Source of the DNA: Siphonodentalium dalli
Lineage: Eukaryota > Mollusca > Scaphopoda > Gadilida > Siphonodentaliidae
NCBI GenBank assembly: GCA_032622095.1
Contig: CP136067.1
Span: 137,861,866 to 137,925,865, forward strand
DNA: 64,000 bases
Direction of reading: 5' to 3'
The notes beneath the pieces were generated by a model, which ran no database searches, was not told where the DNA came from, and saw only the letters and a program-made list of their open reading frames with translations. Every line of letters begins with the position of its first letter. Position 1 is the first letter of the stretch. A program made the translations under genes and the position numbers. Below are positions 22,764-33,185 of this stretch, piece after piece.

Positions 22764-23033
22764 CCGGTAATTTTTGAGAAAAATTGTCCAATAAATGTTG
22801 GCTACATGCTTGTACCGCTTAATTCAAATGTGAAATAAAAGATGGCTGTTGGCTGTCATGTAAACAAGAATCGATAGCTCCCGTCACCCCGAAAATCCAC
22901 ATTTAGTTCAGTGACGATCGGATGAGGGATGTGGCCTGTATGGTATGCTGACGGAAATTGTCGACGGACGCACGCATGCACGGACGGACGGACACCAATC
23001 CATGGAAATTGCTCAAAGTTGACTGTGTGAAGC
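22764..23033. other. Unassigned sequence with GGACGGAC repeats
   Basis: Contains GACGGACGCACGCATGCAC followed by GGACGGACGGAC, a short simple repeat. There is no gene. Confidence 0.4.
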
Positions 23034-23911
23034 CAGGCACGTACATGGGGGGGGGGGGGGTGTAGGGTGTCTCACCCCCGATGAGGACCATAATTTTCAA
23101 TAGTTGGAAATTTCATGACTCAAATTCCCAATGTGTGCTGGTTGTATAAATTTTCCGACTCGGAATTCCAATTCTAAATAGTCGTCACAGATTTTCCAAT
23201 TCCGGAATTTTTCAAATTGTTTTTTCCGACTCCGAATTCCAAACCAGGATTCTATTGTGTTTTACATTTGAGCTTTTCAAATCATGCGGTGCATTTCACT
23301 CAATATGTTGTTAACTTGTTGATATGTATATATGTTTTTATTTTATTGTTATTATTTAAGTGTTCAAGTGACATTGCACTTATACATTAAGATCCTCTCA
23401 TAGCAGTATACTAATCAGTTTCATTTAAATTTGTCCTGCAAGGTAGCAATGTAATGTAACTGTTACAAGTTAACACACAGTCATTTGAGTAATATACATT
23501 CCAGTAATGCTCATTACCTGAACACATATATGAAATTGAAGACAAAGCATTTCCTACAAGTTCAGACTGGTGTGTTTTACCAACCGTAGCTTCATGGTCA
23601 CTAGTCTATTAGTAATGTCAAACCTCCATATATTTCTGAGGACAGCTTTAACGATATAACAATCATTCAGCATGCATAATTGTTACCATTGTGTGAGTTA
23701 TAACTTGTGACTCCTTGGAATTTGAATACATGTAACTCGTTCCTCAACCATATTCTGATTAACCCTTTACCCAACAAACCGGCCAAAACCGGCCAAATAA
23801 AGCTGCAACAGCCTAAATTATCTTGGGTCTGTCTCAATAAAACCATACAAATATGGATATCATTGGAACCGGCTCATTGACAACATTGTGATGGTTACAG
23901 TTATGCCCTGT

Positions 23912-23980
23912 GCCAATGCATTCTCTTATATATGCGAGTCGACCATAGGTCGCCTCGCATATATAAGAGAATGCATTGGC
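23912..23980. repeat. 69-bp near-perfect palindrome, copy 1
   Basis: Arms GCCAATGCATTCTCTTATAT ATGCGAG and its reverse complement flank a centre GTCGACCATAGGTCGCC. Near-identical copies occur at 24060, 39415, 39563, 44920, 46048, 46335 and 61920. Confidence 0.95.
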
Positions 23981-24059
23981 CTAAAAAAAATCTTTTTTTA
24001 ACACTTTTTACCATTTTTTCTTACATTCTTTAACAATTTTATAATTTTTAATGTGTTAA

Positions 24060-24128
24060 GCCAATGCATTCTCTTATATATGCGAGGCGACCTATGGTCG
24101 ACTCGCATATATAAGAGAATGCATTGGC
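24060..24128. repeat. 69-bp near-perfect palindrome, copy 2
   Basis: Same sequence as copy 1 but with the centre inverted (GGCGACCTATGGTCGAC), so the two palindromes in this element face each other. Confidence 0.95.
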
Positions 24129-24477
24129 ACAGGGCCGTTCTGTTGGGTAAAGGGTTAATATCGTGTATAATGTACGTGTACTGCATGCACATGGTTCTCA
24201 ATAAATAACACATGGATCAATGCTATATCATGCTTGTTACTAGTGTCTTTATATACACAGTCCATGCTCTTAAAAAGAACATACAGAAACCCAAATTATT
24301 ACGCCATTAAGCCAATATTGGAATTTTGCATTACTCAAAACCAAATCCTATATAGTGGACATTTTATTAGACCAAATCCTGTATAGTTGGAAATTTTATT
24401 AGAAAAAATCCAATATAGTTGGAAATGTTATGGTCTCACCCCCAGTTGGAACCCTTATGAACGTCCCTGTGTGAAGC

Positions 24478-25251
24478 GGAGGCTTAGTGCCTGTACACGG
24501 TTCGATTTATCGCATGGTTTTTACTCCAAGTTCAGAACAGACCGTGTAAACACATGACATTCGTAATCTTTTACCTTGATTCATCACCGATCTGTCTGTC
24601 GAACGAATATGGTATGGACCCATTTTGCCTTATCAGACAGACGGCTTTTAATGACTTGAAGCTGTATGGAGGCAATAAATATGAAATAAGATATGTAGGA
24701 TGTATGCCCTCTGTATAACAATTTGGAATTATGTTTTGTTCGGGTCACAATACACCATCATGGTGGCCAAGAAGGATGCTAATATCAAGCCAACCACCTA
24801 CCAACCTATCTGTTTGGTCGCACAAAAAATAAGTAAGACATGGTACCTTGTGAGTATCTTCCACATATTATGGTATATATATATAATTATTTACTTGTAG
24901 CGAGGAATCTTAGTCTTCAGTATATAGGTTGTGGCAATATACTCAACAATCCACAATTGAGGGTACCTAATATATAGGCATGTGCTGGATATGTCAATAT
25001 CCAGTAAAGTGCACTTGACAGATTAGCTCTGGGGAACAACCATAAAATTATACTAAGTTTCTTGGCCTTCCAAGAAAATCAGATACTATAAACACAACCA
25101 TCTGTTTCCACCCCTGCTGTGTGTTCTAAAAACCATGCGACAAATCGAAGCGTGTAAAGGTACTTTAAGCTGAGCTAATAAAACGTGTTCACAAGTCTTA
25201 TGCTGTCAAGACAATATCAACGAGAAGCCAATGCCACGGTACCTCTGTAGT
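24478..25251. other. No gene seen
   Basis: Unassigned sequence. A 66-residue frame at 24700-24900 has no motif. The motif AACCATGCGACAAATCG near 25130 is the reverse complement of TCGATTTATCGCATGGTT near 24503, so 24480-25160 may be a further diverged inverted-repeat element. Confidence 0.35.
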
Positions 25252-25458
25252 TTAATATAATAGTTCTTGCTCCGAATTTCCGACCACTCCAAAACGTAAT
25301 AACTTGATCCTATCATTCAGCGTAACGAAGCTAGCGACGTTATCCGATGACGTTGAGAGATCTTGAGCAAAGTGTTTTCTATTCTTTCGTTTGGCACCGA
25401 GGACTCTATGCTCCCCGGAGCACTCTGTGCTTGTGATTGAGGGGAATCGATCGAACAC
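25252..25458 (-). CDS. Unrecognised 68-residue open frame, possible exon
   Basis: The minus-strand frame has a protein-like composition (basic K-R-K-N-R-K stretch near residue 24-29, few low-complexity residues). It is preceded on that strand by TGATTACAG, which could serve as a splice acceptor. I do not recognise the family and see no neighbouring exon. It may be chance; the low confidence reflects that. Confidence 0.15.
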   Translation of the reverse strand: MFDRFPSITSTECSGEHRVLGAKRKNRKHFAQDLSTSSDNVASFVTLNDRIKLLRFGVVGNSEQELLY

Positions 25459-25789
25459 ACCCCAGTGGAGCTGTAATCAGCTTTATCACCATCGAGATGT
25501 CAGCGTTCGTAGGGACGTTGTGATCACCCACTTCGTTAACCAATGTATAGAGTTCATTTAACAGAATTCTCGTTGACTCGATAATAACCTCCCATGACGC
25601 GGCTTGTATGAGGCAACGCTACACAAATCAAACGAAGTAGCGCAAAGAACTCCGGGCCACTGCCTGAAGGTTATGAAATAGCAACTAAATAATTCCCCAT
25701 TGGCGACATTGTTGCAGAAATGGTCATGCAGGTAACTACGATTCGGGTGGATAGTCGATTGGGACAACGACCACTCTAATGCTTAAATG
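25459..25789. other. No gene called; minus-strand frame of uncertain status
   Basis: A 69-residue minus-strand frame at 25558-25767 lies about 100 bp upstream of the frame at 25252-25458. It has no motif and a shifted reading frame on the same strand is equally open over part of it, so it is not annotated as a gene. Confidence 0.3.
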
Positions 25790-26335
25790 TTACTGGTGAA
25801 CGCCGTAGTGTTAAAATATGCCAAAACGTTACATCGTGGTGATTAACACTGCATAACATGTGTTTGATTTCGTGTCGGCTTGCCGGTTCCTTGCCCACAT
25901 GGCCTGTACCGGCTGTTTTCTATGTTGGTACTGGGGTGCCTGTACCGACCGGTAACGGCTGATTGCTCCACGGTTTGCCGAATCGGCACCGACACCAGGC
26001 GGTATAGGCTACCGTAACCTTATTACATTCTATACAATGAATAAATATTAACTTTTCATGACTATTGAATGATATAATGTCAGAATATGTCAAATAACGT
26101 TGTGTTGTGGTGATTTACTCGGAAATAACACGATGTGTATTTTGTGTCTGATTGCCGGCTTCTAAATATTTCCTACATATGGCCGTACACGAAATATTTG
26201 CCATTATGTTGGTACTGGGTTGACTGTACCGGCCGGTGGCGACAGACTGTTGGCATGCCGGTGCCAGCACTGTCGGCATGAACCAGAATCCCACTGGTGC
26301 CAGCCGGCACCAGCATGTTTACTGCATGGGTATAC
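25790..26335. repeat. Two diverged copies of a TGCCGG/TACCGG-rich repeat
   Basis: About 25790-26035 and 26040-26335 share GTGTTTGATT/GTGTCTGATT, GCCGGTTCC/GCCGGCTTC, ATGTTGGTACTGGG and TGTACCGACCGGT/TGTACCGGCCGGT in the same order, each with many CCGG sites. The function is unknown. Confidence 0.6.
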
Positions 26336-26439
26336 TTTATGAACTGAACGTCCCCATATAATTTATGATTACCACGCCCTATGGTTTATGAACTCATAGT
26401 TTATTGAAATAAATTTGAAATTAAAAAATGACCCCCATT

Positions 26440-27016
26440 TTTTTTGCACAAAACGAACTGCATTGGTCAGGTTAGTTGTTGCAGTATTTATTCCACGAAG
26501 AATATCGACACAATGATTAAGGTTTGTAAACTAAATTCCACGAAGAATATCGACACAATGATTAAGGTTTGTAAACTAAGAATAGTAATAATAACTTGGC
26601 AATTCAAAAGGGTCGCCATAAACAGCCAAATGTGTCACTTGATGAAAGAATTTTTAGAAAATGTAACACGGAGGTTGAGAATGAAGAACACTTCCTTATG
26701 CGCTGCAACATATATGATAATATGCGTAAACACTTCTTTTGTGAGATAGGGATGACGATTGATAAATTTATTGGATTGAATGATGGCCAAAAAATCCAAT
26801 AAATAATGCAAAACAACAAGCCTCCTACATGCAACATAATCTACAACGTGGTCCGGACATTTTTCAAAGAAAGGTCAAATTCTCCTGATATAATTATGAG
26901 ATAGTTCCTATAGTATATATATTATGTTGACTCATTGTTGGCATTGTTATATATATTTGTTATTTTGACATCAGTCTCGTGTTGACGTTTGATGTCATTA
27001 AACTATCTATCTATCC
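26440..27016 (+). pseudogene. LINE ORF2 C-terminus with 3' tail
   Basis: A frame at 26596-26802 encodes Q-K-G-R-H, E-R-I-F-R-K-C-N, E-V-E-N-E-E-H-F-L-M-R-C and L-N-D-G-Q-K-I, matching the Cys/His C-terminal region of CR1/L2/Jockey-like LINEs (canonical form C..C...E.E.H.L..C). The upstream part needs a frameshift. A 45-bp direct duplication (26491-26535 and 26536-26580) precedes it. Downstream the AT-rich region ends in AAACTATCTATCTATC at 26999-27016, a typical LINE 3' simple-repeat end. It is a 5'-truncated relic and not functional. Confidence 0.7.
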
Positions 27017-27595
27017 CACAATGTGAGAAATACATATTATATGATGAATCCAATAACTGTCAAGGAACCGATTCGACAGTAATATTTTGATTTTATTATT
27101 CGTTTCCGAAAAAATTATTTAACATCCCATCTCGCGAGAACGTGGCACGTATATGTACTTCATACGAACGTGAGTTACATGGCGATAGCGGTGTGTGTAG
27201 TACGTATATAGTATATGTACATGTATCAGCCATACATGAACTAGTAAGTATATAGTATGCGTTGCGAACTACAATTCTTCCCAAAATGATTGATCGATAT
27301 GCAGAGAAGAGATATTTTTATCATGCAGGTCCCGCGAAAGTTACAATATTTCGACGAATACGACTTGATAATGGCCGACCGTCGGTGACTCGAGATTGTC
27401 ATAAGCAATCCTCCACGAGAGAGAACGGATCGCAAATGCAATCTGGGATCTGTCACTTCTAAAGCTCTCTCGGCGTATTGACATGATTTAATGTCAATAT
27501 TAGGCAGAACTTACGGTGACGATTTAAAGGCCAATGTCTCCATTATTGCATTAGTTTGATACTCCAGCAGAATGTTTACAAGGATGGGAGCGGCA
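27017..27595. other. No gene seen
   Basis: Unassigned sequence. Overlapping frames on both strands at 27096-27462 are not supported by motifs. Confidence 0.35.
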
Positions 27596-27850
27596 CATGG
27601 TCGTGGTTAGAGAGTTACAGTTTGGTGGTGGGTGTCCACCTTGATATTTTCAACTGCACCCCGCCTTGAAACACATAAAAAAACGTCCCAAGTTCACGAA
27701 ATTATATTCGCACCCCTTACATCTGGTAACTCAAACTAACCAATTGTTGGAATTTTCCAACCAAACACCCCCTAAGATTGGAATATTCCCAAGTTTTGCA
27801 AATTTCGATAAAAACAATGTTGGCGGTTATAAGACACCCCTAACAACTGA
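27596..27850. mobile_element. Degraded hAT-like fragment
   Basis: GGTCGTGGTTAGAGAGT, GGTGGGTGTCCACCTTGA and TTGCACCCC-like blocks match the left portion of the hAT-like elements at 21681 and 46653. ATTTTCCAACCAAACACCCCC and AAGACACCCCTAAC match their right portion. The terminal CAG and target duplication are gone. Confidence 0.5.
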
Positions 27851-27929
27851 ACTCGCCAATAGGGCGGCATTTTAAATGAATTTCACCTGGATTAAAGCGG
27901 AAAGCGGAATGTTTGCCAGGTTTCAATAG

Positions 27930-28330
27930 GCGCAATCGTGTTGGGATTTTGCGACATTTTGGTGGGATTAAAACAGACAATCTGCTCTAGAATTTTCCCG
28001 AATTTGAGCCGTTGTTACGGGAATATAACTAAATTGTATCGGAGTGTGAGATCCAAGAAATCCGGTACGAATCCCGTTGTGGTCCCAATTAATTTCCCGG
28101 GACTAACTTTACAATGGGATATCGGGGGAAATCCACCGATATTCCGGTATGAAACCTGCTGGGGTCCCATGTCTCGGAACTAGACTAGTATTACAATGAA
28201 ATATCGTCGGAATACCCGCGAGATTCCGGTATGAATCCTGCTTGGGTCGTAAATCTCGGAACTAGACTATAATATTACAATGGGATATCTGTAGAATTCC
28301 GCCGATATTCCCGTATGAATCCCGTTAGTA
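27930..28330. repeat. Degenerate ~83-bp tandem repeat
   Basis: TTACAATGGGATATC recurs at about 28108, 28191 and 28275, each followed by CCGATATTCCGGTATGAA and TCTCGGAACTAGACTA. The 27930-28090 part is a more eroded version. Confidence 0.7.
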
Positions 28331-29235
28331 ATATCTCATCGTGAGAATCTGGATTATGACCCTCATCTGTATCCAAACTAATCTGGAAATAACTACTACA
28401 ATAAACGTAGGATGCAAGCCGGGATAATTTTAATGTTGAAACGAGGCAACATTGTATATAATTGTTGATGTAATTTATATAGTGATTTTGAGTTTCTGGT
28501 TGATTTCGACAGCTGATAATCTTAATTGGTCGACGGCTGATCAGTATACTAACCTTTATTGAAGCCGAATAGATCCTGGGCATCAATATACACTGAAATG
28601 CATGCCACCGCCAACGAGATAGACTACACACGATTTAGATGAGAATGCTGCACGTGCATATTTAAACAACATGGTGATAATAATTACGTTGAGCAGAGGT
28701 ATATCAGACACCTTTCGCATAATGAACGGCGACAGATAATTATTAAGAATAGATATTTGTAGTTGTTTAGGACGTTCCAAAAAACTTTTCGCAGAATTGA
28801 CGATGACGAGTCCGTTTTTTGTCACACGCAGTAAGGAAATTACGGGTCGTGATTATCTTCTACTTAATTGTTATCAGGTCATAGATTAACGCTTTGTGTT
28901 TCGCGAGATTCTCGTGTTTCACGACGACAAATGATTTGACTGCCACTAACAGATACACAAATTAAGGCCACATGGCGATCACATTTTAAGGACATAATCG
29001 CAGAGTAATCTCCAACAATGAGAAGCTGAGAATCATCCCGAACTTATTACTATATCATTATTTGTGAGTTTTGTTGAAAATCCAAAACCGTAATCGCAAC
29101 AACGGATAGGGAAAATAACAACAACGATTAAAAGAACATTAATTCTAGTGACGTATAGTATACCCTATTCGTAATAATTACCTGTCGTCGTCCGTTAAGC
29201 GAAATGTGTCTATTGATGAAAGAATAAAGCTGCTT
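28331..29235. other. No gene seen
   Basis: Minus-strand frames of 118 and 80 residues (28275-28631 and 28583-28825) overlap a degenerate tandem repeat at one end and carry no recognisable domain. Left unannotated. Confidence 0.3.
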
Positions 29236-29400
29236 TCACATACATGCGTTTAACGCATCCGTACGCGCATCCGTACGCGCATCGTTTCGATCTCCAATGT
29301 TATCGCTGAGGCTTTCACATACCATCCGCTTAACGCGCGTGCGTGCGTGTGCGCATAACTTTTCGCTCCGAGACCGAAAAGCTGTCCGTTTTACGCATAG
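29236..29400. mobile_element. CpG-rich terminus-like sequence (possible PIF/Harbinger remnant)
   Basis: Two related blocks beginning GCTGCTTTCACATACATGCG and GGCTTTCACATACCATCCGC, each followed by TTAACGC and ACGCGC-rich sequence, lie about 80 bp apart. CpG-rich 'TTTCACA..ATGCG' ends are seen in some Harbinger-type DNA transposons. The association is inferred and strengthened only by the MADF-like exon 270 bp downstream. Confidence 0.35.
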
Positions 29401-29670
29401 CGGACAGGGGTATTCGGTGCGATGTCGTTAATCATGGGATATATATACCGTAGATATTTTGTGGTGTTTACGAATGGGAATGATATAATATGTGGGGGCG
29501 AATGCCAGCTGGAACCATGCTATCTAATCTTGGGTCAAATTAAACAAGAATGAAATAATTGTGATGGCAGTTATAGGTCAAAATATACATCAAATGACAT
29601 GCCTTAATTGGTTTTGTGGGAATTAGCATTTTTGCTGGCAGTCTCTCATATAGAAGCGTATAGGTGCACC

Positions 29671-29775
29671 ATGCCCAAACACAGGTACGAAGCTTGTTTC
29701 GACGAGGAGCTGATAGATTATGTACGCCAATTTGACAACCTGTTTAATGTTACTACGAATCGGGTAGTTGGTTGA
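29671..29775 (+). CDS. MADF-domain-like short exon (34 codons)
   Basis: ATG at 29671 opens a 34-residue frame containing C-F-D-E-E-L-I-D-Y-V-R-Q-F-D-N-L-F-N-V. This fits the start of a MADF DNA-binding domain, whose first helix is typically 'LI..V...P.LY'. MADF proteins include host transcription regulators and the accessory protein of PIF/Harbinger transposons. The frame stops at 29773, but a GTAGTT at 29764 could be a splice donor just after the matching region. The rest of the domain was not found downstream, so this is either a first exon or a truncated relic. The family call rests on about 20 residues. Confidence 0.4.
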   Translation: MPKHRYEACFDEELIDYVRQFDNLFNVTTNRVVG

Positions 29776-30400
29776 ATGTGGACAAGGGCTAATATAATGC
29801 GCATAATTTGGGCATAACTCATGATAACTGCATGCTTGGTTCGTGTTTAATGGAAGTAGAAGTACATTTTAATAATATGCTTTCATATCAAAATAGATAA
29901 AATGCTTATTGAATGAATATTGCTATACACACATGTATCTATATAACATGTCGTCTTCCGTTGGTGTGACTCTTTGTTAGTTTATTGGCGCGCATACATT
30001 GTCCTCTCGTTTGAACAGACTAGTTCCTTTCCCAAATCTTAACGTGGTAACCTTATACCCTATCAGCAACATTATTCGTTGTGAAACCTAGAGGCTCCAG
30101 AAGAGTGTTTCACACCACTTTAATATGTGCGAACATGACACGCAACAGTAAACATACCCTCAGATTCATACGAATACCGAGTCTAGTATTTCCGCCGGAT
30201 TACATTTCTCGGAAGCTTGTATTACGTCACACCGCAACACGCTAATAGTTTCGTTTGGATTCCTTTATATTGGCGCTACTAATAGTGAGTTCTGATTGGC
30301 GCTTCTGGCGTGGAATCACGGGGTTCTAAATTAAAACTCCACGAAAGGTCATCACCCACTAGTTTATATGTGAGTGTGTACAATTTTTTGCAGACTGGAT
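29776..30400. other. No gene seen
   Basis: Unassigned sequence following the MADF-like exon. No further exon with MADF or transposase character was recognised. Confidence 0.35.
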
Positions 30401-30560
30401 ACACAGCTGTTCCCGATTTGTCACCGTTAACACAGCGAGTCGTCAACGTATGTCGTTTATAGTGCAATGGTCGATCGATAATTGGTAAGCATATAATAAA
30501 ATAATTCTTATTCCAAAACTGATGAGAATACTTCCTTGTTAATAAGCAGTACAGTGGTGT
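30401..30560. repeat. Host repeat with an unoccupied TTAA site
   Basis: ACAGCTGTTCCCGATTTGTC ACCG-TTAA-CACAGCGAGTCG, then ATGTCGTTTATAG and GATAATTGGTAAGC, matches the two flanks of the element inserted at 33244-33766. Here a single TTAA (30427-30430) is present, which makes this the empty-site counterpart. Confidence 0.85.
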
Positions 30561-30587
30561 GATCTCCATGTGAAATTAATCATATGC

Positions 30588-30671
30588 GCGGTCTTTCCTC
30601 CACAGGAAAAACTGACAAAATGGTTGACACGACTGAAACAACTATAAACTCCAATGCACTAAACCAAAAGT
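30588..30671 (+). mobile_element. 3' fragment of a tRNA-derived SINE
   Basis: GCGGTCTTTCCTCCACAGG, AAAACTGACAA and the CACTAAACCAAAA end align with 53753-53838 of the complete SINE at 53555. The tRNA-like head is absent. Confidence 0.6.
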
Positions 30672-30760
30672 ATATTGTACACATCATTGGTAATGTTTAT
30701 ACGTTGATCAGAGATATTCTCTATGATAATATGGAGAGTCATAGAGTGGTTCACATGACT

Positions 30761-31039
30761 TTAACCCTTTCATGACGGGAACTGCGCTGGTACAGCATTA
30801 AATGTTATGTGTCCGTGCATTCACTTAAATATGCGAGTCTCCCGTATGGAGCATCGCATATATGCAAGAATGCACTGGCTTACAAGGTCAAGGTAAATAT
30901 TGTTAGGCCAATGCATTCTCTTATATATATGCGAGTCTCCGATAGGGAGCCTCGCATATAAGAGAATACACTGGCTTACAAGGTCAAGTAAATATTGTTT
31001 TTTCGCAAAATTTAGGAAGCTGCATTCATTAAAGGGTTA
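30761..31039. mobile_element. TTAACCCTTTCATGACGG element (family D)
   Basis: The left end is TTAACCCTTTCATGACGGGA. The right end is TTAAAGGGTTAT, whose last base is changed from the expected TTAA. The interior has two diverged palindromes (30813-30880 and 30904-30974) with ATATGCGAGTCTCC centres, each followed by CTGGCTTACAAGGTCAA. Relatives are at 8961 and 46498. Confidence 0.75.
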
Positions 31040-31084
31040 TTTGATCTGAACATCTATACAGCTGTTCCCGATCTGTCACCGTTA

Positions 31085-32132
31085 AGATGGCGCTGATGCG
31101 ACCTATTTTTCCAACTTCACAAAAATATATCAGCTCCTCACATCTGGAACTTTAAAGGTTCAGTTTCTCAGAATAATACAGAATGAATTTTAACCTACAA
31201 AAGTCTCAAATAAATAAATGTGACATTTCTTCACATTACGTATAGGTGCGGGCAGCGTTAAGATCATAGCGAGGGGACTGAACTCTGTTTTGCAGCTTGT
31301 AGGTATTGTTGGATTTCGAAGGGAGACATACTTCTGAATTGGGTCACATGTCACAGAAAACAATGTTTCTAAAAATTAGATTAAATCAAACTGTATATAT
31401 AGTTAAATCCCTATGAAGATCACACTGAAGCATAATCTAATGTTGTGATCTAGTTTATTAGTTGAAATAAATTCACTTTGGAATAGAAAATGGATTTTCC
31501 AGGAAGTGTCATTTTGAAGGAAGTGTCCATAAGAACTCTATAATAGTATCTTCCAGCATACTAAACCAATACTTGCACTATATAAGTGTTCTAGCTTATC
31601 GATGAATCAAAAAAGTTTTAGCATTTATAGCATCAATTCTGGAAGATTAATTTTCTTAAACATTTACCATGACCATCAATGTTGAGATTAGCCAACATAA
31701 ATTGACGCGAATAATCAATTAATTTGTCCTCATTTACAAATGAAAAAAATAATATGAATACCAATCAAATATGGGGGAATACACAGAAGAAAGTATTACA
31801 TTGATATAAATGTGAATATCATCGAGAGGGTATACCTGTACATGTGTATGTAGACGTGCATATGCATGATAATATTATGGTATAATTATTATAGTGGAAT
31901 ATAATGTACATGTATGTGGGACGATTCGCTGTATATTATTATGATGTATGAGGATGTGCATTTTTCTTTGAGCCTCAGGAGTGGATCATTATCGTTTGTG
32001 CCTTTTTCTTTTTGTTAATTATATTGATAGATTTACTATGATCTTTCTGTTATTTGTATCGAAGAGGTCATGCAATTTAATTGTGTTCGGTCGGTTGTGA
32101 TAGTAGGCTTTCAAATATTTCGTTCTGAGGGC
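31085..32132. repeat. 1.05-kb tandem duplication, copy A
   Basis: Starts AGATGGCGCTGATGCGACC and ends TTTCGTTCTGAGGGC; followed immediately by copy B. Identity is very high, differing by a few substitutions and small indels, so the event is recent. It contains a half-copy of the ACAAGCT MITE in reverse orientation (31158-31300). No open frame of note. Confidence 0.93.
31158..31300 (-). mobile_element. Half-copy of the ACAAGCT MITE
   Basis: The reverse complement of the left half of the 62562 copy, ending GAACTCTGTTTTGCAGCTTGT... at 31300. The other half is missing. Duplicated at 32205-32348 with the surrounding 1.05-kb unit. Confidence 0.75.
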
Positions 32133-33185
32133 AGATGGCGCTGATGCGACCTATTTTTCCAACTTCACAAAAATATATCAGCTCCTCACATCTGGAACTT
32201 TAAAGGTTCAGTTTCTCAGAATAATACAGAATGAATTTTAACCTACAAAAGTCTCAAATAAATAAATGTGACATTTCTTCACATTACGTATAGGTGCGGG
32301 CAGCGTTAAGATCATAGCGAGGGGACTGAACTCTGTTTTGCAGCTTGTAGGTATTGTTGGATTTCAAAGGGAGACAAATCATACTTCTGAGTTGGGTCAC
32401 ATGTCACAGAAAACAATGTTTCTAAAAATTAGATTAAATCAAACTGTATATATAGTTAAATCCCTATGAAGATCACACTAAAGCAGAATCTAATGTTGTG
32501 ATCTAGTTTATTAGTTGAAATAAATTCACTTTGGAATAGAAAATGGATTTTCCAGGAAGTGTCATTTTGAAGGAAGTGTCCATAAGAACTCTATAATAGT
32601 ATCTTCCAGCATAATAAACCAATACTTGCACTATATAAGTGTTCTAGCTTATCGATGAATCAAAAAAGTTTTAGCATTTATAGCATCAATTCTGGAAGAT
32701 TAATTTTCTTAAACATTTACCATGACCATCAATGTTGAGATTAGCCAACATAAATTGACGCGAATAATCAATCAATTTGTCCTCATTTACAGATGAAAAA
32801 AATAATATGAATACCAATCAAATATGGGGGAATACACAGAAGAAAGTATTACATTAATATAAATGTGAATATCATCGAGAGGGTCTACCTGTACATGTGT
32901 ATGTAGACGTGCATATGCATGATAATATTATGGTATAATTATTATAGTGGAATATAATGTACATGTATGTGGGACGATTCGCTGTATATTATTATGATGT
33001 ATGAGGATGTGCATTTTTCTTTGAGCCTCAGGAGTGGATCATTATCGTTTGTGCCTTTTTCTTTTTGTTAATTATATTGATATATTTACTATGATCTTTC
33101 TGTTATTTGTATCGAAGAGGTCATGCAATTTAATTGTGTTCGGTCGGTTGTGATAGTAGACTTTCAAATATTTCGTTCTGAGGGC
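32133..33185. repeat. 1.05-kb tandem duplication, copy B
   Basis: Second copy, 1053 bp, same orientation as copy A, with the MITE half-copy at 32205-32348. It ends in GAGGGC followed by a variant AGATAGCTGAGGGC, after which the ACAGCTGTTCC host repeat resumes. Confidence 0.93.

Larger units (their letters stand above)
23759..24158 (+). mobile_element. 400-bp TTAACCC element (family A) with two 69-bp palindromes
   Basis: The termini are perfect inverted repeats, TTAACCCTTTACCCAACA, with TTAA at both ends. The interior contains palindromes at 23912-23980 and 24060-24128 separated by a T-rich spacer and bounded by CCCTGTG and CACAGGG. A second copy of the same length, inverted, is at 39385-39784. 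TTAA target plus CCC-initiated terminus is the piggyBac pattern. No transposase is encoded. Several open frames across it arise from the palindromes. Confidence 0.9.
23034..24469. mobile_element. 1.44-kb hAT-like element containing a nested TTAA element
   Basis: It begins CAGGCACGTACATGG, followed by a G run, and ends GAACGTCCCTG. Direct flanks TGTGAAGC at 23026-23033 and 24470-24477 are identical, giving a perfect 8-bp target duplication. Subterminal GGTGTCTCACCCCC and GGTCTCACCCCC blocks tie it to the other hAT-like copies. The TTAA element at 23759-24158 lies inside and accounts for 400 bp, so the element was about 1.04 kb before that insertion, close to its relatives. There is no coding sequence. 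Confidence 0.88.

Noticed and set aside
32133..33185. LTR pair of a retrotransposon (two 1.05-kb direct repeats)
   Set aside because: The copies are adjacent with no internal region, primer-binding site or TG...CA ends; a tandem duplication explains them.
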